NCBI GenBank assembly: GCA_913775315.1
Contig: CAJYIX010000024.1
Span: 1-64,000 of the forward strand
Source of the DNA: an uncultured Sphingomonas sp.
GTDB lineage: Bacteria > Pseudomonadota > Alphaproteobacteria > Sphingomonadales > Sphingomonadaceae
DNA: 64,000 nt
Reading direction: 5' to 3'
Under the pieces are notes generated by a model, which saw only the letters and a list, made by a program, of their open reading frames with translations, was not told the origin of the DNA and did no database searches. The translations under genes and the position numbers were made by a program. This document shows, piece by piece, positions 58,786 through 64,000 of the stretch (position 1 is the stretch's first letter; each line of letters starts with the position of its first letter).

Positions 58786-59091
58786 TTATGCGTACGCCCC
58801 CGCCCGGTATGGCGCGACGGCAGTACCGGCAAGCGTTTGCAGCCGGCGGCGGACATTTGCCGCCATCAGGTTGACGTAGATGCGCGCGGTCTCGTTCAGC
58901 CGCTGCGCCTCGTGCGCGAGTGCGCGGGTCTCGTCGGTCAGCGCCTCGCCCTCGCAGGCGGCGACGGCCTCGATATGGCCGAGCTTGGCGGCGGTCGCGC
59001 GTTCGAGCGCGCGGGTGTCATTGGCCTTCAACGCCGCGATCTCGGCATGGAGGCAGTCAATCACCTGAACCAGGGCGTCACGCCGCGTCAT
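58786..59091 (-). CDS. flgN: FlgN-like export chaperone
   Basis: 101 residues, all-helical (MTRRDALVQVIDCLHAEIAA, RLNETARIYVNLMAANVRRR), the pattern of FlgN, the chaperone for hook-filament junction proteins. Sequence identity to FlgN is weak, so the call rests on length, helicity and position: it overlaps the end of flgM, as flgMN pairs do. Ends at the REP-like element. Confidence 0.75.
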   Translation of the reverse strand: MTRRDALVQVIDCLHAEIAALKANDTRALERATAAKLGHIEAVAACEGEALTDETRALAHEAQRLNETARIYVNLMAANVRRRLQTLAGTAVAPYRAGAYA

Positions 59092-59368
59092 CGGGTTTCC
59101 AGTTGAGCTTGAAGGCGATCAGGCGGTCGGCGATCGTGGAGGGGACGATCGGGAAATGCCCGTCCTCCACGGCCTTGCGGATCTTGGCCACGCGCTCGCT
59201 GTCGACGGGCGGCTTGGCGGCCATTTCGCGCGTCATCGACACCATCGACGAGCGCGCGGTCTCGCTCGCCTGCGGCGAGGCGGCCGTGCTGACGCGCACC
59301 GCCGGCGAGGTCGGGGCGACCGGCGCGAGGCCGAGCTTGGCAATGGGTTTCGAACCGATCGGGTCCAT
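59078..59368 (-). CDS. flgM: Anti-sigma28 factor FlgM
   Basis: 96 residues from ATG 59368 (an in-frame GTG at 59380 is possible). Disordered Ala/Ser-rich N terminus, then the FlgM helical motif PPVDSERVAKIRKAVEDGHF and PIVPSTIADRLIAFKLNW, which binds FliA. It overlaps flgN by 14 nt. When the hook is complete it is exported and FliA becomes active. A possible sigma28 promoter lies upstream. Confidence 0.92.
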   Translation of the reverse strand: MDPIGSKPIAKLGLAPVAPTSPAVRVSTAASPQASETARSSMVSMTREMAAKPPVDSERVAKIRKAVEDGHFPIVPSTIADRLIAFKLNWKPDDAA

Positions 59369-59404
59369 GACGGCGTCCACTATCCACGAGGGGTGACACA
59401 GCGA

Positions 59405-59431
59405 GTAACGACCGACCGCGATGCGGCTTTA
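59405..59431 (-). promoter_or_regulatory. Possible sigma28 promoter of flgM
   Basis: TAAA, 15 nt, then GTCGTTAC (5 of 8 matching the -10 consensus GCCGATAA). Position 5' of flgM fits FliA autoregulation, but the match is moderate. Confidence 0.4.
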
Positions 59432-59511
59432 GGATTTTTTTCATCTGCCGCCTTCGGCCCTGAAATGGCGGTTCTGCGTTGTGAGTGCTGACGACGAAGG
59501 AGAAGCGGGGC

Positions 59512-60309
59512 ATGGCCGACGACCTGATCGGGGCGCAGATCGCGGAGGCGGCGCCCGACGCCTTCGAACGAAAGGCTGAGGAGCCGCTGGGGCGCATGGC
59601 GCTGCTCGCGGTGCTGGCGGGCGCGTTCATCGCCTTCGGGTCGATCGCATATCTCGTCGTGCAGGCGGGCGGCCCGGCATCGGGCGCCAAGCAGATCGCC
59701 TCCGGCCTCGCCTTTTCCGTCGGGCTGATCCTCGTCACGCTGACCGGGGCGGAGTTGTTCACCGGCAATGCGATGTTCGTGCTCGCGGCCGAACGCGGCG
59801 AGATCGGGGTGGGGCGGATGCTCGGCTCCTGGGTCGTCGTGTGGCTCGGCAACCTGGTCGGCAGCGTCGCGATCGCCGCATTGTTCGTGGCGGCGGGCGG
59901 TGGGCACGGGGTCGAGAACGGCGTGGCGAAGGCTGCAGTTGCGACCGCCACGCTCAAGACCGGCAAGGGCGCGCTGGCGCTCGTCGCGTCGTCGATGCTG
60001 GCCAACATGCTTGTCTGCCTTGCGGTCTGGATGGCGATCGGGGGCAAGTCGATCCCTTCGAAGGTGGTGGCGATCGTCGGCCCCGTGGCGGTGTTCGTGG
60101 CGGCGGGGTTCGAGCATTCGATCGCCAATCAGTCGCTCTTGTCGATCGGCTGGCTGCTGCAGCCGGGGCAGGCGATCGGGATCGAGGGGATCGGCCGCAA
60201 CCTGGCGCTCACGACGCTCGGCAACCTAATTGGCGGGATGATCGTCGCGCTGGCGCTCGGCCATGCGCAGCACAAGCCGCACCGCGCGGAGGCGTCACCA
60301 GCCGGGTAA
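59512..60309 (+). CDS. Formate/nitrite transporter (FNT) family channel
   Basis: 265 residues with six membrane helices and FNT hallmarks: GAFIAFGSIAYLVVQAGG, VTLTGAELFTGNAMFVL (the Thr-Gly-Glu-Leu-Phe-Thr-Gly core loop) and GFEHSIANQ. GAAGGAGAAGC precedes the ATG. It carries small monovalent acids such as formate, nitrite or acetate. It is embedded in the flagellar cluster and overlaps the convergent flgA by 15 nt; a functional link is not implied. Confidence 0.92.
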   Translation: MADDLIGAQIAEAAPDAFERKAEEPLGRMALLAVLAGAFIAFGSIAYLVVQAGGPASGAKQIASGLAFSVGLILVTLTGAELFTGNAMFVLAAERGEIGVGRMLGSWVVVWLGNLVGSVAIAALFVAAGGGHGVENGVAKAAVATATLKTGKGALALVASSMLANMLVCLAVWMAIGGKSIPSKVVAIVGPVAVFVAAGFEHSIANQSLLSIGWLLQPGQAIGIEGIGRNLALTTLGNLIGGMIVALALGHAQHKPHRAEASPAG

Positions 60310-60810
60310 GGTCACCCGGCCCATGTCGACCGCGACCGCCTGGATCGGCGGTTTCTGCGGATCGACCTTGACCAGCAGCCGCGCACCTTTTGCGGCGTCG
60401 CCCATCGCGATGCCGTCGCGGGTGATCGAGAAGCCGGCCGCACCCGCCTCGACCGTGACCGGATCGCCGCGCTTCACGACGATTTCCGGCTTGGGTGCGG
60501 GCGCGATCGGCACCGGCGCCGCGGCGGCGAGGACGGGGCGCGCGGCGGCGGGCGCCATCTTCACCGGCACATAGATCTTCCAGACCGGCGACATGCAGCT
60601 GACGACGACGGCGTCCTTGTTGCTGCCCCGCCATTCGAACTGCGGCATCGGGCATTGGGCGAGCTTCAGGCGCGCATCGACGCGGGTGACCGCGCCGCCC
60701 TCCTCGCCGATCGCGCGGCCGGTGAATTGCTGGACGGCGGTGTCAATCAGCGCCGTCGACTGGAAATCGGATGCGCCGGCCAGCGCCAGCAAAAGGAGGG
60801 CAGGGGTCAT
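60295..60810 (-). CDS. flgA: P-ring assembly chaperone FlgA
   Basis: 171 residues with a short signal peptide (MTPALLLLALAGASDFQSTA). The SAF-type domain near the C terminus (VVKRGDPVTVEAGAAGFSIT, GDAAKGARLLVKVDPQKPPI) is the FlgA/CpaB core. It helps FlgI polymerise into the periplasmic P ring. It overlaps motB by 4 nt and is the last gene of the motA-motB-flgA operon. Confidence 0.93.
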   Translation of the reverse strand: MTPALLLLALAGASDFQSTALIDTAVQQFTGRAIGEEGGAVTRVDARLKLAQCPMPQFEWRGSNKDAVVVSCMSPVWKIYVPVKMAPAAARPVLAAAAPVPIAPAPKPEIVVKRGDPVTVEAGAAGFSITRDGIAMGDAAKGARLLVKVDPQKPPIQAVAVDMGRVTLPGW

Positions 60811-61364
60811 GGGGTCACTCCGGGAATAGCGGCAACCGGCAATTGCCGGGCGGCAATCGCTTGCCGCCCGCCGGCAAAGCCGACCGAGAGAAGGACGTGG
60901 CGGCCGTTGGCGGCCGGATCGGTCGAAATGGCGATGCGATCGCGCGAGACGGCACCCGCGCGGACAAGTGCGGCAGCGACGGCGCGCGCGCGATCGGCGG
61001 CGAGGATCGGGGCCGAGAGCGTCAGCGGGTCGCGATCCGCCTCGCTCTCCTCGGTCGATCCGGTGACGGTGATCGTGGTGCGCGGATCGGCGGTGGCCTC
61101 GCGCGCCCAGTCGATCAGGTGCCCGATCGGCGGCAGGCCGGCGTCTGCGACCGCGAAGCCGCGCACCGCCGCACGCTCCAGCGTGATCGGCTCCGCCTCG
61201 GGCAGGGGGGCGTCGAAGCCCTTGCGGATCGCGGCGGCGAGCTGCTGCCTGTCGAGCTGCGTTGCCTGCACGAACACGAAGAAGCCGACGAGCAGCAGGC
61301 AGAGGTCGGCGAGCGTCACCAACCAGAGCGGGCGGCCCGGCTCGATGTCGTCGAAGCGGGTCAT
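60807..61364 (-). CDS. Short MotB-like flagellar motor protein
   Basis: 185 residues. One N-terminal helix carries Asp20 (VTLADLCLLLVGFFVFVQA), the proton- or sodium-binding residue of MotB. The rest is a compact OmpA-like peptidoglycan-binding domain (TVTGSTEESEADRDPLTLSA and DRARAVAAALVRAGAVSRDR). MotB proteins usually exceed 250 residues, so the linker or plug region is reduced. It overlaps both motA and flgA, indicating coupled translation. Together with MotA it forms the stator. Confidence 0.85.
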   Translation of the reverse strand: MTRFDDIEPGRPLWLVTLADLCLLLVGFFVFVQATQLDRQQLAAAIRKGFDAPLPEAEPITLERAAVRGFAVADAGLPPIGHLIDWAREATADPRTTITVTGSTEESEADRDPLTLSAPILAADRARAVAAALVRAGAVSRDRIAISTDPAANGRHVLLSVGFAGGRQAIAARQLPVAAIPGVTP

Positions 61365-62005
61365 GCCGCGACGCTCGCGCGCGGGCGCTCGCGCCGGGCG
61401 AGCGCCACCAGCGGCGCTTCCAGCCGCTCGCTCTCGAACGCCTCGGCGCGGGCGAGGCGGCGCAGGCGGCCGGCGATCGGCTGGGCGATCAGGTTGCCGA
61501 TCACCGCGCCGTAGAGCGTGGCGAGGAGGGCAACGGCCATGGCGGGGCCGATCACCGACGGATCCTGCATCGCGGTGAACATGCGGACGAGGCCGACGAT
61601 CGTGCCGATCAGGCCGAAGGCGGGCGCCGCCTCGGCGATGCTCGACCAGACCTCGACCACGGCGAGGTGACGCTCGATCCGGGTCTCGCGCGCGCGGACG
61701 ATCGCGGCCTGTACCGCCTCGGCCGGGTCGGCATCGACGATCATGCGCACCGCCAGCGACACATCGGGATCGTCGATCACCGAACGGTCAAGCGCCATCG
61801 GTCCGTGCTTTCGCGCGATGCGGGCGAGCGCGGCGATCTGCTCGACCTCGACGTCCATCCGCGGTGCGCGCCGGCCGAGCACGCGCATTGCGCCGAACGC
61901 GCGCAAGAGCAGTGCGGGTGGAAAGCGGACGAGACTGGCCGCTGCGATACCGCCCAGTACGATGGCGGCGGCGACGGGATCGGCAAAGGTCGCGAGCGGG
62001 TTCAT
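61361..62005 (-). CDS. motA: MotA/TolQ-type motor stator protein
   Basis: 214 residues, four hydrophobic helices. MotA features: cytoplasmic loop RRAPRMDVEVEQIAALARIA, EAAPAFGLIGTIVGLVRMFT (helix 3) and AMAVALLATLYGAVIGNLIA (helix 4), then the basic C terminus. Forms the ion-conducting stator with the neighbouring MotB. Driven by a sigma54 promoter whose predicted start lies 2 nt before the ATG, so the mRNA may be leaderless. Confidence 0.9.
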   Translation of the reverse strand: MNPLATFADPVAAAIVLGGIAAASLVRFPPALLLRAFGAMRVLGRRAPRMDVEVEQIAALARIARKHGPMALDRSVIDDPDVSLAVRMIVDADPAEAVQAAIVRARETRIERHLAVVEVWSSIAEAAPAFGLIGTIVGLVRMFTAMQDPSVIGPAMAVALLATLYGAVIGNLIAQPIAGRLRRLARAEAFESERLEAPLVALARRERPRASVAA

Positions 62006-62017
62006 GCGCGTCGTTGC

Positions 62018-62033
62018 AGCAAGAGCCGTGCCA
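62018..62033 (-). promoter_or_regulatory. Sigma54 promoter of motA-motB-flgA
   Basis: TGGCACG-GCTC-TTGCT matches the consensus fully. The GC of the -12 element is 13 nt before the motA ATG, which puts +1 at about 62007, 2 nt upstream of the start codon. Confidence 0.88.
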
Positions 62034-62089
62034 TTGCCGGCGTGTTGCCGGTTTGCCGCTTTTGCCGGCCGGGCGGCAAATCATTGCCG
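62034..62089. promoter_or_regulatory. TTGCCG cluster, probable activator enhancer region
   Basis: Between the two divergent sigma54 promoters, TTGCCG occurs at 62034, 62045, 62053, 62062 and 62084, with CGGCAA at 62074. Within it CGGCAA-ATCA-TTGCCG (62074-62089) is a perfect dyad. Repeated half-sites of this kind are a good candidate for the FlbD/NtrC-type enhancer that sigma54 promoters need. Confidence 0.7.
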
Positions 62090-62131
62090 GTTTGGCTGCC
62101 GAAAACCCGTCGATGATGACTTCGCGAAAAC

Positions 62132-62147
62132 TGGCATGCCCCTTGCT
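62132..62147 (+). promoter_or_regulatory. Sigma54 promoter of flgBCDE
   Basis: TGGCATG-CCCC-TTGCT, full consensus. Start site about 62158, with a 35-nt leader containing AGGAGG before the flgB ATG at 62193. Confidence 0.9.
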
Positions 62148-62192
62148 GATAACCCGCAGACGAAACCCGCGAACCACGAAAGGAGGCGGACC

Positions 62193-62546
62193 ATGGCGAA
62201 TGAAGGACTGTTCGGCGTACACGGCACCGCTCTCCAGCTGCGGTCGCAGCGGATGGGGACGCTGGCGTCGAACATCGCCAATGCCTCGACCCCCGGCTAT
62301 CAGGCCAAGGACATCGACTTCCAGGCGGCGCTGCGCGGGGCGGAGGCACCGGGCGGGCGGCTCGACATGGCGGTGACCGCCGCGACCAAGTACCGCGTGC
62401 CGCTTCAGGCGTCGATCGACGGCAACACCGTCGAGCTCTCGACCGAGCAGACCGCCTTTGCCGAGAACGCCGTCGCCTATCAGACGACGCTGGCGTTCCT
62501 GAACGGCCGCATCAACACCATCACCCGCGCGCTGAAGGGCGAATGA
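62193..62546 (+). CDS. flgB: Flagellar basal-body rod protein FlgB
   Basis: 117 residues. ATG 62193 with AGGAGG 7 nt upstream. Starts MANEGLFGVHGTALQLRSQR and carries the rod/hook motif NIANASTPGYQAKDIDFQ, with a C-terminal helical end LAFLNGRINTITRALKGE. It is one of the proximal rod subunits. Its stop overlaps the flgC ATG. Confidence 0.95.
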   Translation: MANEGLFGVHGTALQLRSQRMGTLASNIANASTPGYQAKDIDFQAALRGAEAPGGRLDMAVTAATKYRVPLQASIDGNTVELSTEQTAFAENAVAYQTTLAFLNGRINTITRALKGE

Positions 62547-62968
62547 CGATGGCGCTTCCCGGCAGCAATCCGATGAACATCTTCCAGGTCTCGGGCCGCG
62601 CGATGTCGGCGCAGCTCGTGCGGATGAACACCACCGCCTCCAACCTCGCCAATGCAGGCGCGGTCTCCTCGAGCGAGGCGGCCGCCTATCGCACGATGAA
62701 GCCGGTCTTCCGCACCCATTTCGATGCGGCGAGCCAGATGGCGACCGTCGACGTCGAGCAGGTCAAGACCGCGGGCGAGGCGCCGACCAAGCGCTACGAC
62801 CCCGGCAACCCGCTGGCCGATGCCGAGGGCAATGTCTGGGAAAGCGCGGTCGACGAGACGCGCGAGCTCGTCGACATGATGGAGGCGGCGCGCAGCTATC
62901 AGAACAATGTCGAGGTGATGCAGACGGCCAAGTCGCTCATCACCGAAACCCTCCGGCTGGGACGCTAA
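62543..62968 (+). CDS. flgC: Flagellar basal-body rod protein FlgC
   Basis: 141 residues. An N-terminal helix with the rod motif MNTTASNLANAGAVSSSEAA, then the conserved C-terminal segment ETRELVDMMEAARSYQNNVE and VMQTAKSLITETLRLGR. The second in-frame ATG, 6 nt later, is an alternative start. Proximal rod subunit. Confidence 0.95.
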   Translation: MTMALPGSNPMNIFQVSGRAMSAQLVRMNTTASNLANAGAVSSSEAAAYRTMKPVFRTHFDAASQMATVDVEQVKTAGEAPTKRYDPGNPLADAEGNVWESAVDETRELVDMMEAARSYQNNVEVMQTAKSLITETLRLGR

Positions 62969-62971
62969 ATC

Positions 62972-63655
62972 ATGGCGACGACCTTCGACAGCACGCTTTC
63001 GGCGCTGGGCGTCAAGCGCTCAGGCACGACCGAGACCAAGACGATCACTCGCGCCGACCAGCAGAAGATGGGGCAGGACGACTTCCTCCAGCTGATGACC
63101 GCGCAGCTCAAGAACCAGGACCCGTTCTCGCCCGTCGACAACACGCAGATGGTCGCGCAGATGGCGCAGTTCTCGTCGCTCGCCGGCATCACCGAGATGT
63201 CCTCGACGCTGAAGGCGATCGCCGACAAGCTCGGCGGCACGACGATGGGCGATGCGCTCGGCTGGGCGGGCAAGACGGTGCTGACCGAAGGGTCGGTCGC
63301 CTTTCCGCGCGCCACCGGCGGGCTGGAAGGCGGGGTCGAGCTCGACAAGGCGGCAAGCGACGTCACCGTCACGATCAGCGACATGAACGGCGGCGTCCTC
63401 AAGACGATCAGCCTCGGCGCGCAAAAGGCGGGCACCGCGAACTTCGACTGGGACGGCAAGACCGAGGCGGGCGACGCCGCCGGCAACGGGCCGTTCAAGG
63501 TGTCGGTCACTGCCAGCGACGGCGCCGCGCCGGTTACCGCCCGCGGCCTCGTCTGGTCGCCGGTCGCATCGGTTTCGCTTTCGAACGGGGAGCCGATGCT
63601 GACGCTCCCCGGCATCGGTCAGGTCAAGGCAAGCGCCGTCCGCTCGGTCGGCTGA
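62972..63655 (+). CDS. flgD: Hook capping protein FlgD
   Basis: 227 residues. The N-terminal FlgD motif is MGQDDFLQLMTAQLKNQDPF and SPVDNTQMVAQMAQFSSLAG; then a FlgD Ig-like/tudor domain with VTVTISDMNGGVLKTISLG, FDWDGKTEAGDAAGNGPFKV. It caps the growing hook so that FlgE polymerises. Confidence 0.95.
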   Translation: MATTFDSTLSALGVKRSGTTETKTITRADQQKMGQDDFLQLMTAQLKNQDPFSPVDNTQMVAQMAQFSSLAGITEMSSTLKAIADKLGGTTMGDALGWAGKTVLTEGSVAFPRATGGLEGGVELDKAASDVTVTISDMNGGVLKTISLGAQKAGTANFDWDGKTEAGDAAGNGPFKVSVTASDGAAPVTARGLVWSPVASVSLSNGEPMLTLPGIGQVKASAVRSVG

Positions 63656-63681
63656 ACCCGTTTCCAAAAAGGAAGAAGCAC

Positions 63682-64000
63682 ATGTCCTTTTACACCTCGC
63701 TCAGCGGGCTTCAGGCCAGCCAGAAGGAAATGTCGACGATCAGCCACAATCTGGCGAACGTCGCGACCGACGGCTTCAAGAAGAGCCGCGTCGAATTCGC
63801 CGACGTCATCGCCTCCAGCGTGACCGTCAGCCCCAACGCACAGGTCGGCTCGGGCGTCGTCACCAAGGCGATCCGCCAGCAGTTCGGCCAGGGCAACCTC
63901 ATCCAGACTGGCGGCGCGCTCGACCTTGTCATCTCGGGCGACGGCTTCTTCGCGACCAAGCCGGGGGCCGAGGGCAGCCAGATCAACTATACCCGCAACG
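63682..64000 (+). CDS. flgE: Flagellar hook protein FlgE, partial (window end)
   Basis: ATG 63682 behind GGAAGAAG, 106 codons to the window edge. The N terminus is MSFYTSLSGLQASQKEMSTI followed by SHNLANVATDGFKKSRVEFA and a later ALDLVISGDGFFATKPGAEG, the hook and basal-body rod signatures. The remaining, longer part of the hook protein lies outside. Last gene visible in the flgBCDE transcript. Confidence 0.93.
   Translation, partial: MSFYTSLSGLQASQKEMSTISHNLANVATDGFKKSRVEFADVIASSVTVSPNAQVGSGVVTKAIRQQFGQGNLIQTGGALDLVISGDGFFATKPGAEGSQINYTRN

Noticed and set aside
59512-60309. FNT channel as a flagellar gene
   Set aside because: It is on the opposite strand within the flagellar cluster and belongs to a transporter family; position alone gives no functional link.

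Overview
The window looks like a chromosomal segment of a sphingomonad-type alphaproteobacterium (Sphingomonas or a close relative). This is inferred from high GC, three large TonB-dependent receptors next to glycoside hydrolases or a phytase, the F1-ATPase zeta-inhibitor/bolA/grxD cluster, small sphingomonad-style secreted proteins, and a flagellar regulon with textbook sigma54 promoters. No phage, plasmid, complete insertion sequence or CRISPR array is visible. One tRNA gene, tRNA-Glu(TTC), is present.

Layout. 1-7.4 kb: a YeiH/YeiE-type exporter and LysR pair, a soluble hybrid histidine kinase and a secreted M3 dipeptidase. 7.4-14.3 kb: a glycan-use locus in which a TonB receptor and a GH1 enzyme are divergent from a GH2-malectin enzyme. 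14.3-16.5 kb: four small cell-biology or unknown genes. 16.7-20.5 kb: a TonB receptor translationally coupled to a beta-propeller phytase. 20.6-24.3 kb: two small divergent regulator modules, HxlR/SDR and MarR+NmrA/catalase-like, each with a clear palindromic operator; the NmrA-type gene carries a frameshift. 24.3-30.2 kb: tRNA-Glu, recJ, a phosphatase-like protein, a 2OG oxygenase, a repeat-rich RcnB-like protein and an orphan 2Fe-2S subunit.

30.3-36.7 kb: leuC and leuD, separated by a 45-residue peptide gene and a secreted lactonase-like metallohydrolase, then a quinone oxidoreductase, the ATPase zeta inhibitor, bolA, grxD and a glycosyltransferase. 37-40.5 kb: a BlaI/BlaR1-like pair with two operator boxes, tgt, and a tiny zinc-finger protein. 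40.5-52.1 kb: a plant-polysaccharide locus (two esterases or hydrolases, a TonB receptor, an MFS carrier, a GH43 xylosidase, a LacI regulator, a third alpha/beta hydrolase). Three of its genes have similar TATA-centred palindromes upstream, and the MFS-GH43 operon has a site resembling the Caulobacter xylose operator. 52.3-54.9 kb: an S41-like peptidase and a protein with three TonB C-terminal-like repeats.

54.9-64 kb is flagellar: fliA, flhA and a lytic transglycosylase in one operon; flgM-flgN; flgA, motB and motA in one operon; and flgBCDE running off the end. Three near-consensus sigma54 promoters drive transglycosylase-flhA-fliA, motA-motB-flgA and flgBCDE, and a possible sigma28 promoter precedes flgM. 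This suggests a hierarchy in which sigma54 makes FliA and sigma28 then feeds back through FlgM. The motA promoter would place the transcript start about 2 nt from the ATG, giving a nearly leaderless mRNA.

I saw no clearly undescribed multi-gene system. The best leads are the leuC-peptide-lactonase-leuD arrangement, the leaderless motA prediction with its TTGCCG cluster, and the shared palindrome in the polysaccharide locus.
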